Part shown: positions 14,740 to 27,147 of the stretch, one piece after another
Numbering within the stretch: position 1 is the first letter of the stretch
Layout: every line of letters begins with the position of its first letter
Assembly (NCBI GenBank): GCA_963693365.1
Contig: CAVNZM010000010.1
Span: 7,750,001-7,814,000, forward strand
Length of the DNA stretch: 64,000 nt
Direction: 5' to 3'
Origin: Amoebidium appalachense
Taxonomy: Eukaryota; Ichthyosporea
Notes under the pieces: model-generated
What the model saw: only the letters and a program-made list of their open reading frames with translations
Database searches by the model: none
What the model was told of the DNA's origin: nothing
Program-made: the position numbers and the translations under genes

Positions 14740-16743
14740 ACTGCTAAAGTGGAACTTCGTGATGATGGTGCCAAGTTTTCTAAGGACAATATTTTTTGCA
14801 GCCTAACGCAACGCTTCGGCTGTAAGTGCGGTAATCATGCAGTTTAACTTCAGACTAACCCTTGTAGATCCTAAGGTATTGTAGAAAAGTGGGCCTCATT
14901 CCTATAGCTAGCTAGCTCAGGGGCCACTTAAAGCATTCCCCCTTCGATTACGCCAGTCATCGGTGTGTTAATATGATATGAATCTGCACCACTTTACTAC
15001 TTCGAAAAAGCTATTCTAAATGTTTCGGGTTGGTCTTGTGTGGTACTCACAGTATGGAAAGTACCACGTAAGACTTGGGAGACCGGGGAGCCCTGAGTCG
15101 TGGCGGAAAGAGAACAACTTTCAGTAGATACTTGAAGCCTCTCCTTTACTTAATAAATATGAATCGAAAAACCTCTCCCCGGAGCTTTCTCGGCGCTCTC
15201 TTCCGGGTTCCGGGTCCCTATAGTGGTGCGCGCATTGATTGGACACACGAGCACCGTGTCTAGGGGGAGATGTATTAGATTGAGCCAATCGAATACTGGC
15301 CTCCCTCGCTCAGGTATGCATGTGGGGGGCCTGGGACGTCAACATAGGTGGCTTTGAAGTGGGCCTGGCACAGTTTGCACAGACCCGGAACAGAGCGGAC
15401 CCTGGCAGTAAAGAAAGTTAACCATGATATAACTGCTGTTTTTGCCAACTTGATGCACGAAGAAAGTGCCCCAGCTTCCAAGCTGGTTGCACGTGAACCA
15501 GCAGCTCGTGCATGTGCGGATATGTCGCTGCCCTGATTGCGGTGATGTACAAGTTCAACGGATCTGATGGCACAGTGCTGTTAGACAAAAACACGGGTTT
15601 GTGCAGGAAAAAACAACAGTTTCTCAATGACATATTTCACTAAGGGTGTGCCCACGTATAACGGTCTTTAAATGAGGGGGAAATTAGCGCCCGATGGCGC
15701 ATGTTCACCGAGGATGGGTGATCGAGCCTTCTAGCTACCCACCCACGCACACCAAAAAGGTGGTGGGCTAGGATGTTATTAAATATGGGAAGATAGGCAT
15801 TGGACGAGGGAGGATACAGCAAGGAAAATGGACGTTTTAACACTACCAAACCCGAGATTTGAGATGGTCTGGCGTGGCGTTGGCCAACGGAGGATGGCAG
15901 CCATATAAATATATCTCCTCTATTAACACTTACAGGTGGCGATGTAACCGAATGGCAAGACGTTAACTGGAAGCCGTTATGCTTATAAATAATAAAAGAC
16001 AGTCCTGCATGTGCATTGCCGGATGTTGAGTGAGCGAGAAGAAGCTTGACGTTTTTAAAAGTCCCTCCCCCTTCCTCTCTCCCCTTCGAATTCCGCCCCT
16101 CCCCCCTCCCCCCCCTCCTCCTCCCCCCCCCCTCCCCTCTCTCCCCCTCCCCCCTCCCCTCCCCCCCCCCCCCCCCCCCCCCTAACCACCACCACCACCA
16201 CCACTACAAAAAAGCAAACAAAAAAGAAGAGGAAAGAAAAGGAAAAAATGAAAGCTGTGGGGAAAACCTGAGTTGCTGCTTATCGTGGAAACCCGGATCC
16301 TTGAGAGGGATCCGGACCCCTGAATGGGGATTTCACTTTTTCTTATTTTTACTTTCAAATCACATATGTGCTTCAATGCATAGCTACAAGGTGCACCGTA
16401 TTTTAACACGTGCAGGACCCGCCCCCCACCCCCTCCTCCCCCCACCCCCCTTCCCCAACCCCCCCAACCCCCCCCCCCCCCCCCCCCTTTTTTACACACA
16501 CACGCGGCACACACAAGCACGCAAGCACGCGCACACACACATGCACTCATGCACGGCACGCGCGTGTGCACACACGCACACATGCAGGGGGGAAAAAAAC
16601 TAGAAAAAGAAAGAAAGAAAGAAAAGAAAGAAAGAAAGAAAGAAAGTGAAAAATGCAAGGAACATTTTGGTTTTAGAGGAGAATGATTCGCTAGAAACTT
16701 CCTTGCCTCAAACGTTAAGTTATTAATTTACTCGATGTCTCTT
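14740..16743. other. spacer, no recognisable gene
   Basis: Several open frames of about 60-70 codons were inspected (for example 15275-15481 minus) and none shows a family or splice context. From 16060 the DNA is simple: C-rich tracts at 16067-16183 ending in (ACC)n, a C run at 16471-16490, a CA/GCAC-rich block at 16495-16585 and a (GAAA)n block at 16605-16646. Confidence 0.55.
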
Positions 16744-16748
16744 AGGGG

Positions 16749-16792
<44 letters not shown>

Positions 16793-16961
16793 CGGAGGCC
16801 GGGACGAAGAGGAGAGGGGGTGGGGGGTGGGTGGGTTGGGGATGGGGGGGGGGGAGGGGGGGGGGGAGGGGGCAGTGGCCTGCATGCCCGTTTATAGGGC
16901 AGTTGGGTGGGAAAGAACACATGATCGTTATTTGGGGATGCCCCCCGCGGCCGGGGAGCTC

Positions 16962-17010
<49 letters not shown>

Positions 17011-17066
17011 GGGGGCGGAGGCCGGGACGAGGAGGAGAGGGGGTGGGGGGTGGGTGGGTTGGGGAT

Positions 17067-17099
<33 letters not shown>

Positions 17100-17190
17100 C
17101 CTGCATGCCCGTTTATAGGGCAGTTGGGTGGGAAAGAACACATGATCGTTATTTGGGGATGCCCCCCCGCGGCCGGGGAGCTCGAGGGGG
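16744..17190 (+). repeat. tandem duplication, ~222-bp unit containing a G run
   Basis: Two near-identical units follow one another. Each has a long G run, then GCGGAGGCCGGGACGA (16792 and 17015), a G-rich spacer, GCAGTGGCCTGCATGCCCGT (16872 and 17093) and CGCGGCCGGGGAGCTCGAG (ending about 16964 and 17186). Anchor offsets of 223, 221 and 222 bases show one duplication with only homopolymer-length change and a few substitutions, so it is recent. Confidence 0.9.
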
Positions 17191-17543
17191 GGGGGGGGGG
17201 GAGGGGGGGAAGGGGGGGGGGGGGGGGGGGGGGGGGGGAGGGGGGGGAGGGGGAGGTCTTGGCTGCCGTCACTGTTGCGCCTTGATAGCAGGGCCATTAT
17301 TGAAAACTCGGCGGCCATTTCAACTTCGCAATCTTACTAGAGAGAACAACTCGGCACTGCGGTACGTTGAAACTGTGGTCCCTAGCACAGATTCCCACAA
17401 CCCCCAATACACACTCACACACCCTCTCTTCTCCGAGACTCCATATTCTCCTCGCTGTCTGAGTCATTTTTCTCTGCCTTCTTTTGAATCCCTTCTTTCT
17501 CTCTGCCCCCCTCTCTCTTTCTCTCTAAATTTCCTTCTCTCCC

Positions 17544-17577
<34 letters not shown>

Positions 17578-17654
17578 ATTTTCTATCTTTCCTCCCTCCC
17601 TCCCCAAGATCCTTCCTCTCACTCCCAGGCGCTCTCATCTCTCGCACTGGCACT

Positions 17655-17699
<45 letters not shown>

Positions 17700-17769
17700 G
17701 GAAGGAAGGCAACTGGATTTGCCGGCAGGGTATCGATAGCTAAAAGTATTCAGGCGGGGTTTAGCAAGG

Positions 17770-18069
17770 GGTCTTTCCGTTTCTCAAAATCTTGAGGTTT
17801 AGCAAATCAAATCATGTAATTGGTTGATTTTAAAGTTAGCCTATTGTTCAGAAATTGCAAATTGGTGATTGGTCAACGGTGTCTTTAGTTGTGTTAAATT
17901 TGAGAAATCGATGAGGAGGTTTTGAGGATTGATTGCGGTTCTGATAAGCTTTCAATTTTGAACGAATCACATATCCGATTTTCCGTTTTAACTGTTTAAT
18001 TTTAAAGAAAGCGCCAATCAACACTATCCTGTTGTTGAACCCAAAAAACCTTTCAGGAACGGAAAGACC
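17770..18069. mobile_element. 300-bp MITE with 12-bp perfect terminal inverted repeats and CAAGG target duplication
   Basis: The left end reads GGTCTTTCCGTT and the right end AACGGAAAGACC, its exact reverse complement; the similarity continues imperfectly inward (two of the next three bases). The element is flanked on both sides by CAAGG (17765-17769 and 18070-18074), a 5-bp target duplication. The interior is AT-rich, contains several ATTGGTTGA/CCAATCA-like inverted words, and has no coding capacity. The superfamily is not determined. Confidence 0.75.
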
Positions 18070-18610
18070 CAAGGAGCCCGAGATATGTTTGGGTTATCTT
18101 AATCGCTCAACCTTCTGGCTATTGGCCAAAAGTCACGACATCAATTTCATGCATGATCATCTGCCATATTAAAGTTTTGCAGATCTACAGACAAGATCGT
18201 TCAGGTCACTTCTTCGGTCTAATGTAGCCATGTTCGATCAACACAGAGCACTTGCTAGTTCTTTATCATACAGTCGGGTGGAGCTTCAAGCAACTGCCAG
18301 ACAGTGTGTGTATATCATATCACGGTCTAATATGTATGGATATAGCTAGAAAGGGCAGGACATGGCGTGCGAGTTATAACCAAAGATATTTGATATCCAG
18401 ATTATTTAAAGTAGCGACACATACACTTCAGCTCATTTCAGGTTGACTAAGTCTGGGCTAGCGCTCCAAAATGTATATGCTCTGTCTAAACTAAAGTGTA
18501 TCAACTCAGTCGCGCAAACAGCTATCATATGTATGTACAGTGTGAATAGCCTATATTTACATGCGTAATTTCTGTTTGCTTGGATATATTCTAGGCCCTA
18601 CCCACCCACA

Positions 18611-19596
18611 TTAAACCCTCAACCGAACCACCACATCGCTCACATACATTCTTGCCGTCTGCCAAAAATTTACCATCCCGAAAAACCTCAAGCCCCCCTG
18701 CACATTTACCCAGGTCTCATAGAACACATGCCCATAATTTACATACCCCAGCATGCTTTCGATGTTTAGTAAATTGTTCCATTGCGTCGCCTCACTCCCT
18801 GGTCCTTCCTGGTGCAAATTTACAAAATCCGCGCTCTGAAATTTCGTTTTTTTTGAACCCCCGCCATGTATCCACTCGTTCGCCTCATCATAGCCGCACT
18901 TGAAAAGTCTCTGTAGATCATCGGTGCTAGGGGGCACCAATGTAGTGTACCATTTCAACTCCACTTTTCCTCGAATATCCGCCTGTGATGCAAACCACGG
19001 CGACACGGTGACCGTATCCTGATCGATCATTGGCTGATTATCAGTCAGCCCTCCATCCACCGCCCAATGGCCTCCGCCTAATCGCACCGGCATTCCAGTG
19101 AAAGGTGGGATGTTACATGAGGCTGTGAGCGCAGTTTTAAATTCTTCGTAGGTTGAAAATTGCTGCAATCGTAGGGGGGTCCGTGGAAGAGCGGAAACGG
19201 CAATTTCAAGTCTGAACAATGCCCCGTGTCAGTGAGGACAGGAAGACAGATGTGGTGGTGGGGTATCAGAACAAAAGTTTCACAAATAATAGTCCAAAAG
19301 TACACAACGGGGAAAAAATGGTGCACACACACACATGGAGCTGCAAAGACGAGAAGGTAGGGGCTAAAGAACAGAGGGTGGATGCCAGTGCGGGAGCAGA
19401 AGAAGAAGGGGGGGGGGGGGGGGGGGGGGGGGGGGGAGGGTCGGTGGAGCAAAGAAAGAGCAACACCATTGGGATGTTTTTCAACATAGGGGCGATGAAA
19501 TTGAAGCAAGTCGCTGAGCTAAAGAATGTATTCAGCAACGTAGAAACAGCTGATATTATGAATCGTTAGGAAGCTTAGTTATCTGTTGAGCCCCCC

Positions 19597-19628
<32 letters not shown>

Positions 19629-20118
19629 ACCACCACCACACACACACACACACACACACACACACCGCCCCTCCTGCCCCGCCCCCCTCCCCCCGCGGTT
19701 CCACACAGTTCAACACGCCAACACCAGCAGTCTCCATTCTCTCTCCATGCCCTCGCTCCACCCCTTTACTTGTCCCTGTACTTTTGCAAACTTCCCATAG
19801 AATGCCTAAGATGTAAGGACAAACGGACTACACACAGGATGATAGGTGTACACACGACACACAGATTCACTGATACTGTGGCACAGATAAATACACACAG
19901 ATACGGTATAGATCTGCACACAGATAGAGTACAGATACACCTACAGCCTTATGCTTTATCCACAACCCATCTAGTCCAAACTACCAAAATTTCGAACAGC
20001 AATCAACAATCGTCTCGTTGCATATGCCTCCCACCTCTATTTTCTACCCAAAAACATCACCATCTGTTCCCATGAAACACCCTTAACCAATCGCACACGG
20101 GGCGCTGCACCATTCCCC

Positions 20119-20181
<63 letters not shown>

Positions 20182-20408
20182 AACAAAAAAAACACCCACC
20201 CATCCACCCGCCCACCATTCCACACACACACACACGCGCGCGCACACACCCACCTTGACCCCAAGCCACCTCCCTTTGCAGTTGCCCCGTACCCAGGCAA
20301 GTGCACACCAGCAGCCCTCTAATTCGGTTAAACTAACCCCCGCTTCCCTTCCCCGGGCTGACCCCCTGCCCCCATCCCCACCACCCTCCACCCCGCCCCC
20401 CAGTTCAT

Positions 20409-20443
<35 letters not shown>

Positions 20444-20921
20444 ACCACCACCACCATCCCGCACCCCCATCTCCCTCTCAAGTCCCCGGAACCCTCATTA
20501 TATTCCCTCTGTGAGCAACCCCCCCCTCCCCCCTCCCCCTCCCCCCCCCCCCAGTTCATCCCCCCCCCCCCCCCCCCCCACCACCACCACCCCACCCCCC
20601 TCTCCCCCTCGAGTCCCCGGATTCCCCATTATATTCCCTCTGTGAGCAACCCCCCCCCCCCCCTCTCCCCCCGTCCCCCCCGCCCACCCCCCCCACCCAT
20701 TCCACACACCCATATAGGACACATACCTTTTGTTGATATCGGCCTGGTATTTGTAGAATTTCTCCGGCCCAATGTGCTTGTCGATCATTTCTTCCAGCAC
20801 CCTGCACACCCCTCACGTGTCATTCACCAGTCCATGTAAAACACATGATTTTCAACTCCCATTATACTACATTCCCCTCCCCCCACCCCCTCCCCCCCAC
20901 ACACACACACACAACCACCCT

Positions 20922-20964
<43 letters not shown>

Positions 20965-21369
20965 AAAATCTACCCCCACTCACCCACCCACCCATTCAGT
21001 GTAGCACACACATAAACACACACCCACACCCACAAACACACACACACACACATACAAACACACACACAAAACAGGCCACCAAAATGACAGTGGTCATTGC
21101 CAACCCGCAAAGGAAAGCCCTAAAGCCCTTCCTCCTGTACCAGGAAATGTGTGAAGATCCCTCCCCCCCCCCCCCCCCCCCCCCCCCCCGGGGTTCCTTG
21201 GCAACCCTTTCGGTTACACGGTTACAGAAAACAAAAATGAAGCCACACCCGTAGCTTGTACATCAAAACGAGATAGATCTCCAGATCTCCAACCTCTCAC
21301 CCCACCCCTGTCATATGGGGCCCTCCTCCACACCCACACACGGTGACACCCAACACACATTCACGCGCG

Positions 21370-21439
<70 letters not shown>

Positions 21440-22254
21440 AGCACATACACTTGACACCGGACAGGCAGAAAAAGAGGCACAGACAGGCAGGCCGACACGG
21501 ACACGCACACACATGTGCGCGCGCACACACAAACACGTACAAATTCAGACATAACCGCTGCCTCTGACTCTAATACAGACACAGACAAAGGCAGACAGGC
21601 AGGCACACACGTGCGCGCACACGCACAAGCACACGCACGCACAAACAGCCGCCAGACAAACGTTATCCACCAAAAGACCTCAATCACTGCAAGTGCAAGA
21701 TCCACAAAGGGCACTTATCAATCTACCCTCATTTTAACGCTACAATCTCCGTTCCCGCGCCATCCCGCGCACACACAGTATCAAAAACGCAAAAGGACCA
21801 GGCACACTTACTGGCCAAACGTCAGCATCAGTCTCAAGTTGTCCCTAATCTCCGCCGTCTTGGTGATGGTGTCCTGCAGTAGTACATCGAAATCCGCCTC
21901 GGTTATCAAGGCTGCAGAAACAAGTGCACCAGCGCTTGCCCCGGCGTATTTTTTAATGTGTTTATCAATCCCGTTTTCCTGCAGCGCTTTAGCTACCCCG
22001 TAGTGGTATGCTTTGAGCCAGCCGGCGCCTGAAAACGAGAAACTATAACTGCGCATGTTTATTGGTGGTAGTTGTGTGGTTGAAATTCTAGGAAGGGTGT
22101 TTGTGGGCATGGTGGGTGTAGACGGGAGATGGTGGACGTGAACCCGTGTTTCCGTGTGGGTATGCATTTCAGCTAGATGCCTGGCGCTTGCCATGGCTGA
22201 ACGATGAGTGGAGGGTAGAGGAGGGCAGGCGAAAATGGACACTGATCGAAACAT
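18611..22254 (-). CDS. patatin-like phospholipase (three exons, about 372 aa)
   Basis: Deduced exons on the minus strand are 22254-21812, 20801-20727 and 19211-18611, all joined in phase 2 with GT-AG introns (GTAAGT and GTATGT donors). The core shows the patatin hallmarks: 'FSFSGAGWLKAYHYG' for the oxyanion region, 'GASAG' (GxSxG, nucleophile Ser) and 'AVDGGLTDNQP' (DGG, catalytic Asp). The link between them, '...RLEIAVSALP', then 'ASCNIPPFTGMP', matches the fold closely. Such enzymes hydrolyse acyl esters of phospholipids or neutral lipids with a Ser-Asp dyad. The first ~65 residues before 'MRSYSFSFSG' are low-complexity, so translation may instead start at that internal ATG. There is no clear signal peptide. 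Both introns are packed with C runs on the plus strand, and intron 2 also contains a local duplication. All catalytic residues are present. Confidence 0.87.
20402..20655 (-). repeat. local duplication in intron 2 of the patatin gene
   Basis: Two units share GTTCAT + C run + (CCA)n + CATCTCC/CCTCTCC-rich text + AGTCCCCGGA/T and end with TATTCCCTCTGTGAGCAAC (20501 and 20632, offset 131). They differ mainly in C-run length and a few substitutions, again indicating a recent duplication centred on a C homopolymer. Confidence 0.85.
21361..21439 (+). repeat. compound GC / AC / AG microsatellite
   Basis: A (GC)n tract passes into (AC)n and then (AG)n without interruption, within intron 1 of the patatin gene, whose other introns are also repeat-laden. 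Confidence 0.85.
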
Positions 22255-22783
22255 GGAAACGGTTTTTTCTTAGACACCGCAAAAGGTCATAAGGTAGAAT
22301 ATCATTGAGATAAAAGGGGATGTGCACATGCACAAGGATGTGCATCTCTAAGGTGTCACAAAGGTGCCACCGCACTTGGCTGTTTCAAGTGGCAACTCCC
22401 GGGGCCAACCTCTGTCTCGACTCTCACCAGCCTCAGCCTGCTCCTGCTTTTTCGGACTTCGAAATATTGGATGTGCATGCACAAAAAGTTCCGACCGTGC
22501 GAGTCTATCATTCAATGGCCATAATTCCACTGAAAAACTATGCTATGTTATATTTTTCTCTTGTTTAGCAGAGGATATTTTTTCGCGCTATAACTAGCTC
22601 CTATAGAAGCTATGGTCCGACACTAGTACTGTATACATAAGCCCTTAAGACTGTCTGTCACCGTACGCGTATTCACGTTGGTCCAACCCTGACATAGTAA
22701 TCTAAGAACTAGCCTTTTTTGTCCAAACAGGCGCGATGATTGGTTAACCATGACATTCCACGTATCCACATGGTATGAGTGCC

Positions 22784-23375
22784 CAGGGTTCGACATTTGG
22801 GTTTCAAGTCGGGTATTTTCCGAATTTTTGTGACGTCATCCATTTTGGCCTCGCGAAAGGTGGGGTATTTCCAGGATATACGAACTTTGGATAGATCAGA
22901 TAAACCTTTGCATACCTATCCGCTAACATGTAAATATATCCTCTGGCGGGCAGCCCCTCAGAAGCCAAAACACACTTGATACAGGTGCTTTTGAAACTCA
23001 GGGATTTTGATTTCACTGAGCACGCATGTCACACTAGCCTACCCGCACCATTATAACCTCAGACAGCCAGTCTAACTTTCGTTTAGGTGTTATAACCGCC
23101 TGTTCATCTCAGGATAGAGACATTGTGTTGCTGACTAACTTTAATGAATAGCCTGAGGCGCGCACAGCGCGCCGTCCGCTGGAAAGCTTTGCTTAGTGTC
23201 ACCACAGTCGCACCTATTCTTGCTAAGTTCTCTCCGTGTCTCTAGCTTCAACGGTAGTCTTTTCTTAGATAAGTCTTTCTCCTGAGGATTTCTCTTACGG
23301 TCACTTCCTCTCTTGGGGCGCCCGCGCACCCCCTTCTAGAGATCTGAAGTCTCTCTCTCTTCTCTCTCTCTCTCC

Positions 23376-23453
<78 letters not shown>

Positions 23454-23586
23454 CCTCCCTCCCTCCCTCCCTCCCTCCCTCCCTCCCTCTCTCTGCCTCT
23501 CTCCCTCTTCCCCCCAGTCTCTCTCTTTCTTTCGCTCTCTCTCTATCTCTCTCTCTCTCTCCCCCCCCCCAGTCTCTCTCTTTCTT

Positions 23587-23644
<58 letters not shown>

Positions 23645-23649
23645 TCTCA

Positions 23650-23683
<34 letters not shown>

Positions 23684-23780
23684 CCCCCTCTTCCCCCAGG
23701 CTTTCCGAACGGTCTCTCTCTCTTCACGTTCTTCCTCCTCTCCCTCTCTCTGTCTCTCGGTCTCTCTCTCTCACCGTCTC
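22784..23780 (+). repeat. left-end repeat of the hAT-like element, copy 1
   Basis: About 1 kb that recurs at 29038-29989. The first ~570 bp contains GTGACGTCATCCATTTTGGCC; the rest is (CT)n, (CCCT)n and related pyrimidine repeats ending CACCGTCTC. Copy 1 carries a longer CT tract. The two copies differ by only a few substitutions in the unique part (for example GCGC versus GAGC near 23163/29417). Confidence 0.95.
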
Positions 23781-23900
23781 AGTATGCACTTGTTACTGGA
23801 TAACTCGTGAAGTTTTTAATGTCTTCTCAGTATGCCGTGCATACTTGCATATCTTTCCGTCGAATAAATCCAGTCAAAAGAAAAAAAATAATTACGACGA

Positions 23901-23954
23901 GGGTTTACACACTTTTTATTGCGTGGACATTGCCGGAGGCCCAGCCACATTCGA
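23901..23954 (+). repeat. dispersed ~70-bp repeat, copy B (truncated)
   Basis: Matches copy A (2133-2203) in reverse orientation from GGGTTTACACAC through GGCCCAGCCACATTCGA, then diverges. It lies inside the hAT-like element just after the left-end repeat. Confidence 0.75.
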
Positions 23955-24523
23955 TTTTATTCCCCCCCTGCCAGGGGGCACTTGGCTGAGCCGAGCCAAT
24001 AAGCAAATCGAAAGCAACAACATTTTGAAATCTACGATGTCCGACACCATACCATCCGCAAAGCCCCCCTCCGCCTAAACCCTGTCTTGTATTGTTAACC
24101 GCACTACAAGTTGGAATATATATAAATAACGGATATAATTAAAAAATACTCTAACGGTTTTGTGAGATTTCAGTTGAATAATATAGATGTTATAGGTAAA
24201 TCTGTAGCCGGTTGCGATCTGCAGCCGGCTATAATTTTTACATCCCATGGTAATTTCAAGCTTGCGTAAAGAGCCCCAGGCCGTATGTTCGCGCCTGTTT
24301 GAGAAAAGTCCCTTGTTTTTGCGACACACGGTCAGTTTGTTTTGGCGGGCGTTCTTAGCACATGTGGTTGACATTTTAGTGTTTATGTTAGAGGCTGCAT
24401 GCATATTTGCAAACCAACAAAATGGCGCACATAACACACATGCACCACGCCATACTAGTTTGTGGAGAGCAACGTATACCAGCTGCGGTTGGCCATAGGC
24501 TCTACCGGTGCTGAAGGCTGCAC

Positions 24524-24530
24524 TATAAAA
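24524..24530 (+). promoter_or_regulatory. TATA box upstream of the three-exon gene
   Basis: TATAAAA about 150 bases before the ATG at 24677, in an otherwise balanced-composition region. It is the best placed core promoter element in the transposon and suggests the cargo gene has its own promoter. Confidence 0.5.
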
Positions 24531-24676
24531 AGGTCCGTACAAGACGTAGTTATTCCACCCGGTCACAAAGGCTACTGTGTGACAAGGGTGTCCACGACTT
24601 TTCTTCTTGCAGCTACCCTCTGTCCTGTGTAGCGTTAGTGTGTCTTTTCCCAGCCGTCTAGACGTTGACCATCAAA

Positions 24677-25699
24677 ATGAGCACGTTCCAGAAGATCGTC
24701 CGTGAGGTGAGGGTTTCTTTTTTTACACCGTGCCAAGGGTATGCAGAAACTTAAAGATACGGTCATTCGGTTGCATAGGCCGCTGTAAACCCTACCTAGA
24801 TTTTACGTTTTGTGTTTTGTCAGTCATCTCCCTTGCATGTACACGGTTGCCCCCCCTTCCCCCCTTTAATTTTTTGGTGTGTTTTGTTCACTTTGGAGGA
24901 AGTGTTGTGATGGAAGCGAATGGGTCCGTCATTCAGAAAGCCAATAGTGTGACACACCCGTTGACTGCAGGAGAACAGCGCCTTGGCAGAGCGCATTGCC
25001 GAGATGGTCCAGGCTGCCGTTCAGACTGCTCTCTCAGCTCAGCTGCAGCAAGCTCCAGCTCCAGCACCAAAGATCCCTGCTAATGGCAAGACAAAGATCG
25101 AACTTCCTACGGTGAGTGGCTGGATGAGTCCTTTTATCATTGTACCAGTCTCTGAGCTATAAATACAAGAGGGGTTACTGTCCCCCCCCCCCCCTCCCCC
25201 ACTTTTGAATGGAAATTCCTACTTTTATGACATGTTAAAAAATAGCCGTTCTGCTGCTGCTGTGCTCTATGGTCGCTGCTCCTCCGTGTTTGGGGTGCCT
25301 TGTGAATGGTAGCTATGCCATAAGTAAAAGCTTTGGCGTGCCTTCGATAGTGATGGAGACCGGTGAGCTTTGGTGTGTCTTTGAGTAGCCTGTTTTTCCG
25401 CGCTTTCCCTCTTTTAAAAACAGAGAGCTAACGCATCTATTTCTCAGGGCACCGTTAGCAACGCCGTAAGAGCGCATCTTCAGGACATGGATCAGAATGT
25501 TCTCGACTTCACCTGGGGCAAGATGGACAAGGCAGGCAAGGGTGTGTTTGTCACTGCTGTGCGCAAGGGGCACATGTGTTATACGTGTTTCTTAACACGG
25601 GTTTGGGATTGTGGTGCTGGTGTATCTGTATCATACAGTGGTGCTAGTGTGTATTTATTGAAGTGCATACGTGCACAGTTGTACGGGTCTCTTCCGTGA
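24677..25699 (+). CDS. small three-exon gene of unknown function (about 140 aa), inside the hAT-like element
   Basis: Exons 24677-24706, 24971-25111 and 25448-25699 join in phase 0, with consensus donors (GTGAGG, GTGAGT) and acceptors (CTGCAG, TCTCAG). The product begins MSTFQKIVRE, continues with a helix-prone segment (ENSALAERIAEMVQAAVQ) and an Ala/Pro/Gln linker (QLQQAPAPAPKIPANGK), then 'GTVSNAVRAHLQDMDQNVLD'. The stop TGA at 25697-25699 overlaps an AATAAA signal. A TATA box lies upstream. No family was recognised; an Ala-rich helix plus a compact second part could suit a small DNA- or protein-binding factor, but that is a guess. An alternative donor after 'GKMDKAGK' could skip the Cys-rich tail, so the last ~45 residues are less sure. 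Confidence 0.5.
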
Positions 25700-25780
25700 A
25701 TAAAACAAAAACGAAGTGTGAAGTGTCTATCTAAAGTGAGCAGAACCCAGACGATGGGTGGGTGGGTGAAAAGCGGTCCG

Positions 25781-25783
<3 letters not shown>

Positions 25784-25822
<39 letters not shown>
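25784..25822 (+). repeat. G homopolymer (about 39)
   Basis: Pure G run between the small cargo gene and the degenerate GTTGCTTACAC array. Confidence 0.9.
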
Positions 25823-25824
<2 letters not shown>

Positions 25825-25904
25825 CGGGTCACCCCCACTCCTGCACTTGCACTTGCACGTTGGTTCCTCCATTACTTTCACCGGCCACTGTGCAGTGAAG
25901 GGTG

Positions 25905-26280
25905 TGTTTTATTGCGTTGCTGTCGGTGTAGCCGCTGCCGGTGATTACACACTTGAATGGACGTTACTTACACGTGGCTTGCTGCAGTGATTGCTTGTTA
26001 CTTACAACGTTGCTCACCCATTGGATATGTATATTGTGGGTGTACAATCAACCTGTTGCTTAACAATCAAATGCGTTGCTTACACATTACCTTGCCCCGT
26101 TGATACAAAGTTTACTGCGCTACTTGCACGTTTGATTACACGTATTGTCATCAACAGTGATTGCACCGTTGGTTACACGTTGCTGGGTCGCTGGCCAAAC
26201 CAACGGCATTGCTCACACCGTTGTAAGGGAAGAAGCAACGGTCGAATCAAATGAGAAAGTAACGGTTGCTTACACCACCA
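25905..26280 (+). repeat. degenerate array of GTTGCTTACAC-like words
   Basis: About a dozen variants of GTTGCTTACAC, GTTACTTACA, GATTACACG, GTTGCTCACAC and GATTGCACC occur within 375 bases, spaced irregularly by about 15-35 bases. No long frame explains them. They look like an old, strongly diverged minisatellite or a cluster of binding sites. Confidence 0.5.
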
Positions 26281-26457
26281 TGTATACCTGTGTGTGGACA
26301 CGTGCGGTGGGGTGTATCTTGGTGACGAACAGGGCTGTTGGCGACAACCACATGAGGTGCATGCAGCCCCTACCCTGCACACCACCCTCAGCCACGTGTT
26401 TCATGACCAGGCCACCACAGCCACTACGAGGCGACCATGGGCTGGAGCACCACTGTC

Positions 26458-26490
26458 ACACACACACACACACACATTCACACACACACA

Positions 26491-26544
<54 letters not shown>

Positions 26545-26570
26545 CCCCCCCCCCCCCCCCCCCCCCTCGC
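26458..26570 (+). repeat. compound CA - CT - C tract
   Basis: (CA)n passes into (CT)n and then a pure C run (about 26542-26566). The order of simple repeats matches the polar compound tracts seen elsewhere in the window. Confidence 0.9.
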
Positions 26571-26919
26571 CATTCAGCCTCGCACAACCATCTTCACACA
26601 ATAACCCCTCATTAAGTTCCGGTTTGTGTGTAGAATCTAGAGTCATTGCCCGAGGAGATCTGTGTGAGAGATAGTGAGCCGAGGCGATGCGGTTACCCAC
26701 TTGAACGAGCCTTTCAGCAGACCAGCGCACTTGAACTTGGATGACGTGGAATAAAGAAAACAAAGAAGATAGAAACATGACCTGAAAGGGGGGGGGATCA
26801 AACAGTTTTTCCACCCGCGTTTCGTCATCAGAGACCTAAAGAATGGTTCCGTCACAAAGACCTCAGATGCCATTGCGAGCTACTTCATCTGGCCATCGTA
26901 TTTGCAAAGGTTGCTTATG

Positions 26920-27147
26920 CTAGCAAGAACTGTAGGTGGATGTTTGGACTGAAGGAGGGGCCTTGGCATACAGATGCCAACGGGAATTCCTCCCTATAAG
27001 CCATCTGTGTGCTTTTCCTATCTCCAGCATATGACGTAAGGTCGAGAACGCCCTGGACATCAATAGCCGTGCTTGAATGTCTCCAAGTAAGTGAAGGTCA
27101 AAGCCATGCCTAATGTGATTGTACTCTTCCACGGGTATGGTTAACAC
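26920..27147 (-). CDS. possible ORF or exon, 75 residues
   Basis: The frame MLTIPVEEYNHIRHGFDLHL... on the minus strand has ordinary composition and is not a repeat translation. No family, splice partner or promoter was found. It lies in the hAT-like element between the two supported cargo genes and might be a decayed transposase fragment, but it shows no hAT motif. Confidence 0.15.
   Translation of the reverse strand: MLTIPVEEYNHIRHGFDLHLLGDIQARLLMSRAFSTLRHMLEIGKAHRWLIGRNSRWHLYAKAPPSVQTSTYSSC

Noticed and set aside
15940-16005. tRNA-like sequence with an A-box-like TAACCGAATGGCAAG
   Set aside because: No B box and no cloverleaf could be drawn.
21080-21160. Possible plus-strand exon MTVVIANPQRKALKPFLLYQ inside patatin intron 1
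   Set aside because: No partner exons or compatible splice sites; it lies antisense within an intron between simple repeats.
23341-23760. CRISPR-like or other phased repeat array
   Set aside because: The pattern is simple (CT)n and (CCCT)n DNA without unique spacers.
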